A stretch of 64,000 bases of DNA from Bog-756 sp963845485 (lineage in GTDB: Bacteria; Actinomycetota; Acidimicrobiia; Acidimicrobiales; RAAP-2). Below the pieces are notes generated by a model, which was not told the origin of the DNA, searched no databases, and saw only the letters and a program-made list of their open reading frames with translations. Position numbers and translations under genes: made by a program. This document shows positions 1 through 7,746 of this stretch, piece by piece (within the stretch, counting starts at the first letter, position 1; each line of letters begins with the position of its first letter). Where the stretch lies: assembly GCA_963845485.1 (NCBI GenBank), contig CAWJSI010000006.1, positions 1 through 64,000 of the forward strand, given 5' to 3'.

Positions 1-723
1 CACGATGGCCTCGGCCATCGAGAGGTCGGCGGCCCGGTCCACATAGACGTGGCAGTTGCCCGCACCGTCGAGGACGAAGGGGACCGTGGCGTGCTCACGC
101 ACCGAGGCCAACAGCGACGGGCCGCCCCGGGGGATGAGGCAGTCGATGCACCCGTCGAGCTGCATGAACGAGACCGCTGAGGCCCGGCTCGTGTCCTCGA
201 CCAACAGCACCGCATCAGTGGGAAGCCCGGCCTTGTCCAGCCCGTCACGGAGGGCGGCGGCGATGACCGTGTTCGAGTCGATGGCCGAGGACGATCCCCG
301 TAGGAGGACGGCGTTGCCGGATTTGAGGCACAGCCCGGCCGCATCGCTCGTCACGTTGGGTCGGTTCTCGTAGATGATGCCCACCACACCGAGGGGCACC
401 CGCACCCGCTCGACCCGCAGACCGTTGGGTCGGACCCAGCCGTCGACCACCTGTCCGACGGGATCGGGGAGGGCGGCCACGGTGCGCAGCCCGGTCGCCA
501 TGCCCTCCAGGCGGCCCGGGTCGAGTCGGAGCCGATCGAGGGAGGTGGGGTCGGCACCTTGCCCCTCGGCGCGGGCCAGGTCGCTGGCGTTGGCTGCCAC
601 GATGGCGCCGGTACGCTCTTCCAACAGGTCGGCGGACCGCTGCAGGGCCTCGTTGCGGGCAGCCGACGAGGCACGGGCGACCAGCCGGCTGGCGGCCTTG
701 GCGCGCTGCCCCAGCTCGGTCAT
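1..723 (-). CDS. proA: Gamma-glutamyl phosphate reductase ProA (partial, C-terminus beyond left edge)
   Basis: ProA is the second enzyme of proline synthesis and reduces gamma-glutamyl phosphate to glutamate semialdehyde with NADPH in the cytoplasm. The 241 visible codons begin MTELGQRAKAASRLVARASS and run without a stop to base 1. Family landmarks seen are VPLGVVGIIYENRPNVTSDA, LKSGNAVLLRGSSSAIDSN and GAGNCHVYVD. The catalytic-cysteine half lies outside the window. The gene follows proB by 75 nt on the same strand, as in a proBA operon. The ATG at 723 fits the usual family N-terminus. Confidence 0.95.
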   Translation of the reverse strand, partial: MTELGQRAKAASRLVARASSAARNEALQRSADLLEERTGAIVAANASDLARAEGQGADPTSLDRLRLDPGRLEGMATGLRTVAALPDPVGQVVDGWVRPNGLRVERVRVPLGVVGIIYENRPNVTSDAAGLCLKSGNAVLLRGSSSAIDSNTVIAAALRDGLDKAGLPTDAVLLVEDTSRASAVSFMQLDGCIDCLIPRGGPSLLASVREHATVPFVLDGAGNCHVYVDRAADLSMAEAIV

Positions 724-798
724 GGGGGTGGGTGGGCTCGATTGCACCGTGTCAGCGTACTTGCCGGACTGGTGGCCCCGGCGCTCCCGCCACCCGCC

Positions 799-1919
799 CT
801 AGGCCAGGACGACCAGGTCGTCCCGGTGGACCACCTCGGCGGACACGTCTTCGGGCAGCTGGTCCGAGCGCTGCCCGGCCCACCGGCCCACGTCGGCGAC
901 GGACAGGCTCACCAGTCCCTTGGCGAAGACCTGGCCGTCGGGGCCGGCGATCTCCACGGCATCGTCGACGGCGAACTCCCCCCGCGTTGACACCACGCCC
1001 GCGGTGAGCAGGGACCGGCCCCGCTCGACCAGTGCCCGCCGGGCACCGGCGTCGACCACGATGGTCCCCGACGCCCCCACGGCAAAGGCGATCCAGAGCT
1101 TCCGGGCCGGGAGCCGCCGCTCCCGGGGGCGAAAGCGGGTGCCCACGGCCGGCGCCGAGCCGAGCACGTCGGCCAACACCCCGGGACGGGAGGCGTCGGC
1201 GATGACCGCCTCCACCCCCGACCAGGTGGCGATCTTGGCTGCCGCCAGCTTCGATCCCATGCCACCGCTGCCCCGCTCCGAGCCCGGCCCGCCGGCGATC
1301 CGCTCCAGCTCGTGGTCGATCTCGACCACCTCTTCGATGAGGGAGCCGGTGCTCGTGTGGCGGGGGTCCTCGGTCAGCAGCCCCGCCGTGTCGGTCAAGA
1401 GGACCAGCACCGCGGCGCCGACCAGGTGGGCGACCAGGGCGGCCAGGCGGTCGTTGTCCCCGAACCGGATCTCCTCGTCGGCCACCGCGTCGTTCTCGTT
1501 GACCACGGGCACGACACCCAGCTCCAGCAGGCGGGCCAGGGTCTGTCGGGCGTGGAGGTACTGGCTCCGGTGCACGAAGTCGAGCGGAGCCAACAGGACC
1601 TGTCCGGCCACCAGCCCGTGCGCTTCGAGCGAGCGACTCCAGACCTGCATCAACCGGTGCTGACCCACCGCGGCCACCGCCTGGAGGGTGGCGAGGTCCG
1701 AGGGACGGCGCTGGTCGGGGGCGAGCGCACTCCATCCGGCGGCGATGGCCCCCGAGCTGACCACCACCACCCGGCGCCCGTTCCGGCGCGCCTCGGCCAC
1801 CTCGGCGGCCAGCTTCTCGATGGCGCCGGCGTCCACCCCCCGGCCTCGGTGGTGACCGAGGAGGTGCCGATCTTCACCACCACCGTCCCCGACAGGGTCG
1901 ACGAGGAGTCTGTGGTCAC
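799..1919 (-). CDS. proB: Glutamate 5-kinase ProB, interrupted by an apparent -1 frameshift
   Basis: ProB phosphorylates glutamate with ATP in the first step of proline synthesis. The reading frame from ATG 1919 gives MTTDSSSTLSGTVVVKIGTS, the amino-acid-kinase N-terminus. The remaining protein lies in another frame from about 1842 leftward: VDAGAIEKLAAEVAEARRNG, then VVVVSSGAIAAG, then a C-terminal PUA domain beginning near FRPRERRLPA. The switch falls in a run of six G on the coding strand, at 1837-1842 or so. One extra G would restore EAGGVDAGAIEKL. The restored length of about 373 residues is normal. The start overlaps the obgE stop by 4 nt. Sequencing or assembly error is the simplest reading, but a true pseudogene cannot be excluded. 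Confidence 0.85.
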
Positions 1920-3274
1920 GACCGTTTGCGCCGGGAGGCGGGCTGGCCGGTGAACTCGGGCTGGTCCCGGTACCAGGTGAAGGACAGCTCGCCGATGTGG
2001 ACCTCGTCGCCGTCCCGGGCCCCGGCCCGGGCGAGGGCCCGGTCCACGCCCAGCCGTCGGAGTCGGCCCTGGACGTAGTCGGCGGCCTCGTCCGTCGTCA
2101 GGTCGTTGAGGGCCACCACACGCTCGGCCACCCGGCCCACCACCCGGAACTCCCCGGGCCCGAGGGGCTCGACGGCGAACCCTTCAGGCAGGGGTCGGTG
2201 GATCACGATGGTCGACTCCTCCTCGGGAGCCTCGGTCCGGGCCTCGGCGACCAGTTGGGTGAGCCGGCCGACCAGTTCGGCGATGCCGGTGCCGGTCACC
2301 GCCGAGATGACCAGGTCGGGTGAGAAGGGGGCCGGGGCAACCCCCGGTCCGGCGCCGTCTCCCCCGACCTCGCCGTCGTGGGCACCCTCTGCCTCGGTGC
2401 CGAGGAGGCCCACCATGTCGGCCTTGGAGCCCACCACCACCCGGGGTCGGTCGAGCAGGTCGGGCTGGTAGCGCCGCAGCTCGTCGAGCAGGATGGCCAG
2501 CTGGTCGGCCGGGGAGGTCCCGGTGACCGGATCCAACTCCACCAGCACCACGAGCACACGGGACCGGGTGATGTGGCGGAGGAAGCGGTGCCCGAGGCCC
2601 TTGCCCTCGGCCGCGCCTTCGACCAGGCCGGGAATGTCGGCCACGGTGAAGTCCGAGCCGTCCCCGGTGCGCACCACGCCCAGGTGGGGCTCGAGGGTGG
2701 TGAAGGGATAGTCGGCGATCTTGGGCTTGGCCGCCGAGATGCGGGAGATGAGCGTCGACTTGCCCACGTTGGGCAGGCCCACGAGGGCCACGTCGGCCAC
2801 CAGGGCGAGCTCGAGGTTGTACCACTGCTCGTGGCCCTTCTCGCCCTGCTCGGCGAAGGCCGGCGCCCGGCGCCGGTTGGAGAGGAAGCCGGCGTTGCCC
2901 CGACCACCGCGGCCGCCCTCACCGGCCAGCCAACGGTCGCCCACACCGACCAGGTCGACCAGCAACGTGCCGTCGGGGGCCTTGGCCCGGGTCCCGACCG
3001 GGACCGGCACCTCGAGATCGTCACCCCGGGCTCCGTGCTTCTTCTTCCCGCCGCCGTGTCCCCCGTCGCCGCCTCGCCGGTGGGGGTGGTCGCGGAAGCC
3101 GAGGAGCGAGGACTGGTTGTGGCTGGCCACCAGCCAGACGTTGCCGCCCCGTCCCCCGTCGCCGCCGTCGGGGCCACCCCGGTCGACGTGGGCCTCCCGG
3201 CGGAACGACACCGCGCCGGCACCGCCGTCACCCGCCTTCACATGGAGTTGCGCCTCATCGACGAAGCCGGACAT
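1916..3274 (-). CDS. obgE: Obg family GTPase CgtA/ObgE
   Basis: This is an essential GTPase that acts in late 50S ribosome assembly and stress signalling. The 452-residue protein has the Gly-rich Obg fold at about residues 1-158 (MSGFVDEAQLHVKAGDGGAG), then a GTPase domain with P-loop GLPNVGKST and DIPGLVEGA. A C-terminal OCT domain ends in HIGELSFTW, with a short basic tail (PASRRKRS). The length and three-domain order match actinobacterial Obg. The gene sits between the phosphatase/rpmA side and proB, and its stop overlaps the proB start, suggesting translational coupling. Confidence 0.97.
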   Translation of the reverse strand: MSGFVDEAQLHVKAGDGGAGAVSFRREAHVDRGGPDGGDGGRGGNVWLVASHNQSSLLGFRDHPHRRGGDGGHGGGKKKHGARGDDLEVPVPVGTRAKAPDGTLLVDLVGVGDRWLAGEGGRGGRGNAGFLSNRRRAPAFAEQGEKGHEQWYNLELALVADVALVGLPNVGKSTLISRISAAKPKIADYPFTTLEPHLGVVRTGDGSDFTVADIPGLVEGAAEGKGLGHRFLRHITRSRVLVVLVELDPVTGTSPADQLAILLDELRRYQPDLLDRPRVVVGSKADMVGLLGTEAEGAHDGEVGGDGAGPGVAPAPFSPDLVISAVTGTGIAELVGRLTQLVAEARTEAPEEESTIVIHRPLPEGFAVEPLGPGEFRVVGRVAERVVALNDLTTDEAADYVQGRLRRLGVDRALARAGARDGDEVHIGELSFTWYRDQPEFTGQPASRRKRS

Positions 3275-3323
3275 GGGATGGATCCTACCGACCGGCCGTC
3301 ACCGGCCCTCAGAGGGGGATCGC

Positions 3324-4109
3324 TCAGGCCTGGACGAGGGCGGTCCGGCGCAGGGTGGCCACCGCGTCGGTGACCCCGAGCGTGCGAGCCAGGGCGTCGT
3401 AGCTCCCGTACTCCGCACGAAGGGAGGCGAGGAACTGCTCCATCGTCTCGGGGCGCACCTGGAGCACGGCGGGGGCGTAGCGCATGACGTCCTCGACGGC
3501 GTCGGGGTACTCCTCTTTGAGGCGGTCCAACAGACGCTCCATGGCCGGACCCGAGAGGGCGTAGTCGGCGATGATGGTCTCGTCGGGCACGCCGAGGAAG
3601 GCCAGGATCAGGGCCGAGAGCACGCCGGTCCGGTCCTTGCCGGCGCTGCAGTGGAAGACGGCGGGCAGCGATCCCGAGGCGGCCAGAGCGGTGAAGGCCC
3701 CGGTCAGGGCGGGCCCACCTTCGGACACCATGAGGGTGTACCGGGAAGCCACATACGAGGCCTCGGCCCACGAGGGCATCTCCTCGGTGGTGGGCAGGAC
3801 ATCGGTCAGCGGCAGGTCCACATAGCGCACCGGGACCTCCCCGACCGGGAACCGACCCCGCTGCTCGGCCTCGTCGACGGTGCGCAGGTCGATCACCGTG
3901 GCCACGCCGAGCTCGACCAGTTGACGCCGGTCGGTGTCGGTCAGCCGGTGCAGGCCGTCGGCCCGGAAGAGTCGGCGCCACCCGACGGTGGCGCCGTCCG
4001 CCGTGCGGTAGCCGCCCAGGTCACGGAAGTTGACGCAACCCTCGAAGGCGAGCGCCCGGGTGGGTTCCGGCGCGGCCGGGTCGGCGGTGAGGCTGTCAGG
4101 ACCGGCCAT
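3324..4109 (-). CDS. Tyrosine/serine protein phosphatase-like protein (Y_phosphatase3 type)
   Basis: This 261-residue cytoplasmic protein has the CX5R phosphatase signature HCSAGKDRTG, the upstream NFRDLGGYRT motif and the DLRTVDE segment typical of the IphP/Y_phosphatase3 family. These enzymes dephosphorylate phosphotyrosine/serine or phosphoinositides; the substrate here is unknown. The ATG at 4109 (MAGPDSLTADPAAPEPTRAL) was chosen because upstream codons run into the rpmA region without homology. It lies between rpmA and obgE, which are usually adjacent in bacteria, so it looks like an insertion into the ribosomal operon. Confidence 0.88.
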   Translation of the reverse strand: MAGPDSLTADPAAPEPTRALAFEGCVNFRDLGGYRTADGATVGWRRLFRADGLHRLTDTDRRQLVELGVATVIDLRTVDEAEQRGRFPVGEVPVRYVDLPLTDVLPTTEEMPSWAEASYVASRYTLMVSEGGPALTGAFTALAASGSLPAVFHCSAGKDRTGVLSALILAFLGVPDETIIADYALSGPAMERLLDRLKEEYPDAVEDVMRYAPAVLQVRPETMEQFLASLRAEYGSYDALARTLGVTDAVATLRRTALVQA

Positions 4110-4189
4110 GTCGGTGAGCGTACCGGCTCGCCAGGCGTGCAGACCGCGCCCGGCGATGAACGTTGGGTGTCGGCCGGCCGGGCGGTGGT

Positions 4190-4444
4190 CTAGGCGCCGG
4201 TGACGACGTCGACCAGCTTGCGGCCCTTCCGGCTGGTGAACCGCACCGTGCCGTCGGTGAGGGCGAAGAGGGTGTCGTCGCCGCCCAGGCCGACGTTGAG
4301 GCCGGGGTGGAACCGGGTGCCGCGCTGACGGACGATGATCGCCCCGGCCCGCACCTCGGAGCCACCGAAGGTCTTCACGCCCAGGCGTTGGGCGTTGGAA
4401 TCGCGTCCGTTGCGGGTCGAGCCGCCACCTTTGGTCTTGGACAT
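4190..4444 (-). CDS. rpmA: 50S ribosomal protein L27
   Basis: L27 is a protein of the large ribosomal subunit whose N-terminus reaches the peptidyl-transferase centre. The 84 residues include the family core GGGSTRNGRDSNAQRLGVK and the block ending FHPGLNVGLGGDDTLFAL. The N-terminus MSKTKGGGS begins directly without the cleavable extension found in Firmicutes. A Shine-Dalgarno AAGGAG lies 7 nt before ATG 4444. It is preceded by rplU by 42 nt, the conserved order. Confidence 0.98.
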   Translation of the reverse strand: MSKTKGGGSTRNGRDSNAQRLGVKTFGGSEVRAGAIIVRQRGTRFHPGLNVGLGGDDTLFALTDGTVRFTSRKGRKLVDVVTGA

Positions 4445-4486
4445 CGAAGTGCTCCTTGTATCTCGATCGTTCTCGTCGGCGGGCTG

Positions 4487-4801
4487 TTAGCCGGCCGAGC
4501 TGATCGCCGTGATGGCGATGGTGGAGTAGCGCTGGCGGTGACCCCACCGGGTGCTCTGGTTCGACTTGTTCTTGTAGGTGAAGCCCCGGATCTTCGGTCC
4601 GAGCTCCTCACCCACCACCGTGGCCGTCACCGACGTCCCTTCCAGCTGGGCCGGGGTGGCGAGGACGGTGTCACCGTCCACCACCAGCACCGGGGCGAAG
4701 GTCACCTCCGAGCCCGGGGTCTCCCCGAGCAGCTCGACCCGGAGCGTCTGGCCCTCGGCCACCCGCTCCTGCTTTCCTCCGGTTTTGATCACGGCGTACA
4801 T
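4487..4801 (-). CDS. rplU: 50S ribosomal protein L21
   Basis: L21 binds 23S rRNA in the large subunit. The 104-residue protein starts MYAVIKTGGKQERVAEGQTL and contains the C-terminal signature GFTYKNKSNQSTRWGHRQRY. The length is normal, with a short extra tail (STIAITAISSAG). It is directly downstream of the RNase E/G gene (26 nt), an arrangement common in bacteria (rne/rng-rplU-rpmA-obg). No clear Shine-Dalgarno is visible before ATG 4801, so it may rely on coupling with the upstream gene. Confidence 0.98.
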   Translation of the reverse strand: MYAVIKTGGKQERVAEGQTLRVELLGETPGSEVTFAPVLVVDGDTVLATPAQLEGTSVTATVVGEELGPKIRGFTYKNKSNQSTRWGHRQRYSTIAITAISSAG

Positions 4802-4827
4802 AGGGATGCCACTCTACTACAGGCCGG

Positions 4828-6900
4828 TCAGAGCTCGGGATCGTCAAAGACGATGCCCCGGCCCCCGCACACCTCACAGGTGGTGGACATGGACTCGATC
4901 AGGCCCTCGGACACCCGCTTGCGGGTCATCTCCACCAGGCCCAGCTCGGAGATGTCAAACACCTGGGTCCGGGTCTTGTCCCGGGCCAGGGCCGAGCGCA
5001 GGGCCGAGCCGACCTTGTCCCGGTTCTCCCGGATCTCCATGTCGATGAAGTCGATCACGATGATCCCCCCGATGTCCCGCAGCCGTAGCTGGCGGGCCAC
5101 CTCCTCGGCCGCTTCGAGATTGTTCCGGTAGACGGTCTCTTCGAGGTTGGTGGTCCCGACGTTCTTGCCCGTGTTGACGTCGATGACCGTGAGAGCCTCC
5201 GTGCGGTCGATGACCAGGGAGCCCCCCGAGGGCAGGAAGACCTTGCGGTCGAGGGCTTTGTGGAGCTGTTCGTGGACGTGGTAGCGCTCGAAGACGGGCA
5301 GCGCCTCGGCCTCGGGGTCGAAGTACTCCACCCGGTCGGCCAGCTCGGGGTTGACCGCCCCCACGTAGTCCCGGACCTGCTCGTAGAGGGCCAGGTCGTC
5401 GATGACCACGGCCCGGTACTCCCGGTTCAGCTCCTCTCGGATGACCCGCACGGCGATGGCCGGCTCACGGTAGAGCAACGCCGGACCCTGGCCCTTGGTG
5501 GCCTGGCCGGCGATCGTCTCCCACTGTTCGACCAGCCGCTGTACGTCGTTGCCCAGCTCCTCGGCACTGGCTCCGGCCGCCGCCGTGCGGACGATGAGGC
5601 CGTGTCCTTCGGGCCGGACGGCGTCGACGATCCGACGCAGCCGCTTGCGCTCGGCGTCCTCGAGCCGCTTCGAGATCCCGTAGGCGGTCGAGTTGGGGAC
5701 GAGGACGACGAACCGTCCGGGCAGCGAGACCTCCTGGGTGAGCCGGGCCCCCTTGGCCCCGATGGGGTTCTTGGTGACCTGGCAGAGGATGGTCTGGCCC
5801 GGGTGGAGCAGCTGCTCGATGCGGGGCTGCCCCGAGGAGGTCGACTCGACGTCGTCGGTGTCGTAGCGGACGTCGCCGTGGTAGAGGACGGCGTTCTTCG
5901 GCGTGCCGATATCGATGAACGCCGCCTCCATCCCGGGCAGGACGTTCTGGACCCGCCCCCGGTAGATGTTGCCGTCGATCTGGGTGGCATCGTCGGAGGC
6001 CCGGGAGATGTAGTGCTCGACGAGGGTCCGCCCCTCCAAGAGGGCGATCTGGGTCATCTCGGGTCGGACGTGCACACAGATCATGTAACGGCCGACGGCC
6101 TTGCCGCGGCGCTCACGCCCTCCCCGCCGGCCCTCGGTCTTGGGGCCGGCCTCGGCGCGGGGCTTCCCCGACGACCCACGGCCGGTGCCGCTGGCCGTCG
6201 TGGCCACGCTGGCCTCGGTGACGGCGGCCTTCTCCCCGCTGCCGCCGCGCGATCGGGACCTCCCGCCGCCTTGGGAACGTCCCTGCTTGGGGGAGCCGGT
6301 CGCTCCCCCAACACGGGCTCCTTGCGTCGGTGCCGCTCCCGCCGGGGGAACCGGGCTGTCGTTGGTCGACGGACGGGCCGGTCGGGTGTCCCCGATCTTC
6401 GGTCGTTCGGGGACCTCCCGGGGCGGAACGGTGGATCCGGAGGGCGTGGCCGTCGCCGTGGTGCTCGAGGGCGCGCCGACCGGGCCGGACCCGTTACCAC
6501 TGCTCTGGGCTGCACCGGTCGGGGCTGCCCCGGTCTCCGACCCGCTCTCCCCTTCCCGGTCCGCCCCGTTCCGGTCCGACGCCGCGCCGGCGGGTCGACT
6601 GCGACCCCGGCCGCCACGTGACCCTCGGCGCCGGCGGTTCGACCCGTCGGTGCTGCCTACCCCGTCGTTGGTGCGCTCGCCGGACCCTGCCTGGGCACCG
6701 GGACTCGAGCCCTCACGGTCGGTGCGGCCCTCCGACGCCGGTGCGCCGGACCCTGCGTCAGCGGCGGCCTTCGGCTCCGACGGTGCGGAGTCGGCCGGTG
6801 CTGCTGTCGTGGCCGGTGCTGCTGTGGTTCGGGCCTCGGTCGACGATCCGGGCGTATCCGCCGGGACCTCCACCGGTTGCCCGGTTGCTCCTTCTGACAT
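4828..6900 (-). CDS. rne: Ribonuclease E/G family protein with long disordered N-terminal extension
   Basis: This is an endoribonuclease for rRNA maturation and mRNA decay. Residues 1-265 of 690 are a low-complexity Ala/Gly/Ser/Pro/Thr stretch with RG-rich patches. The catalytic part starts near GRYMICVHVRPEMTQ (271). An S1 domain follows (IDGNIYRGRVQNVLPGMEAA, 308-327). The metal-binding aspartates are in VIDVNTGKN (D574) and VIDFIDM (D617). The zinc-link CEVCGGRG is at 675-682, close to the C-terminus. The E. coli-type C-terminal scaffold is absent; the disordered region is at the N-terminus instead, as in actinobacterial RNase E. ATG 6900 has GGAAGGG 8 nt upstream. Confidence 0.95.
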   Translation of the reverse strand: MSEGATGQPVEVPADTPGSSTEARTTAAPATTAAPADSAPSEPKAAADAGSGAPASEGRTDREGSSPGAQAGSGERTNDGVGSTDGSNRRRRGSRGGRGRSRPAGAASDRNGADREGESGSETGAAPTGAAQSSGNGSGPVGAPSSTTATATPSGSTVPPREVPERPKIGDTRPARPSTNDSPVPPAGAAPTQGARVGGATGSPKQGRSQGGGRSRSRGGSGEKAAVTEASVATTASGTGRGSSGKPRAEAGPKTEGRRGGRERRGKAVGRYMICVHVRPEMTQIALLEGRTLVEHYISRASDDATQIDGNIYRGRVQNVLPGMEAAFIDIGTPKNAVLYHGDVRYDTDDVESTSSGQPRIEQLLHPGQTILCQVTKNPIGAKGARLTQEVSLPGRFVVLVPNSTAYGISKRLEDAERKRLRRIVDAVRPEGHGLIVRTAAAGASAEELGNDVQRLVEQWETIAGQATKGQGPALLYREPAIAVRVIREELNREYRAVVIDDLALYEQVRDYVGAVNPELADRVEYFDPEAEALPVFERYHVHEQLHKALDRKVFLPSGGSLVIDRTEALTVIDVNTGKNVGTTNLEETVYRNNLEAAEEVARQLRLRDIGGIIVIDFIDMEIRENRDKVGSALRSALARDKTRTQVFDISELGLVEMTRKRVSEGLIESMSTTCEVCGGRGIVFDDPEL

Positions 6901-6921
6901 CGATTTCCCTTCCGATACTGC

Positions 6922-7746
6922 TCATGAGGCACGCTCGAGGGCGTGCACGGCGCGGCCGGCTGCGGGGTAGGCCTCCCGGTGTCCGAGAGGCTCCTCCCGT
7001 CGGCCGTCGCGCTCGATCCATTGTTGCGTTCTGCATGCCCGGTCGAGGACCGGGACCCCCGCGCCCGTGCCGTTCTCGGCGGGCGTGTCCAACGTGCCGT
7101 TGGCGTCCGAGTGGCCGGACACGGCGATCAATCCCCTCACCAACTCGATGGGGCGAACCCCCCGGGGCTGACAGGCCAGGTGGGCCCCCACGGCCACCGA
7201 CCCCGCTGTCCCCGGTTCCCCCTGAACCGCTGGGGGGCTGACGGAAAGGTCCAGGACCGACGGGCGCAGGTCGTCGTGCTCCTGGCGACCTTTGCGCTCC
7301 CGGGTGATGGGCACCGAGTCCGCCGCCATCAGCGAGGCCACCCGTTCGGCCAGGGCCCCTTCGGACATCCCGGTGAACCACATGGTCCACGAGCAGGACG
7401 TGACCTGCTGCTGGAGCGAACCGTCCTTGCGTTCGACGAGAGCCGCCGCCTCCACCTCGATCCCCTCGGGCAGCAGCTCGGACAGCTGGCCGGGCAGCGC
7501 GGCCAGCTCGACACCGGCCGTCTCGGGCCGGGCCTCGTCGAGGACCACGTCGAGGTACTCGGCCAGGGACTCGCACCCGGTGGGGAGCGCCAGTCCGAAG
7601 CTGAGCTGCGGCCGGGGCGAGAACCCCTCGGTGTAGGCCAGCGGCAGGGTGGCCCGGCGGAGGGCCCGCTCCCACATCCGGGCCACGTCGCGCTGGCTGG
7701 TGAAGCGGACCTTGCCGAGCTTGGCGAAACGGAAGCGTATGCGCAT
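6922..7746 (-). CDS. TIGR03936/DUF2344 family radical-SAM-linked protein
   Basis: This 274-residue protein begins MRIRFRFAKLGKVRFTSQRD and has the family core RRATLPLAYTEGFSPRPQLS. The family is found next to, or fused to, TIGR03960 radical-SAM proteins and has no settled function. Its ATG at 7746 overlaps the stop of the radical-SAM gene by one base (TGATG), strong evidence for translational coupling and a shared job. The C-terminal about 120 residues, after VAVGAHLACQPRGVRPIELV, are low in recognisable motifs. It lies 21 nt upstream of the RNase E/G gene. Confidence 0.88.
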   Translation of the reverse strand: MRIRFRFAKLGKVRFTSQRDVARMWERALRRATLPLAYTEGFSPRPQLSFGLALPTGCESLAEYLDVVLDEARPETAGVELAALPGQLSELLPEGIEVEAAALVERKDGSLQQQVTSCSWTMWFTGMSEGALAERVASLMAADSVPITRERKGRQEHDDLRPSVLDLSVSPPAVQGEPGTAGSVAVGAHLACQPRGVRPIELVRGLIAVSGHSDANGTLDTPAENGTGAGVPVLDRACRTQQWIERDGRREEPLGHREAYPAAGRAVHALERAS

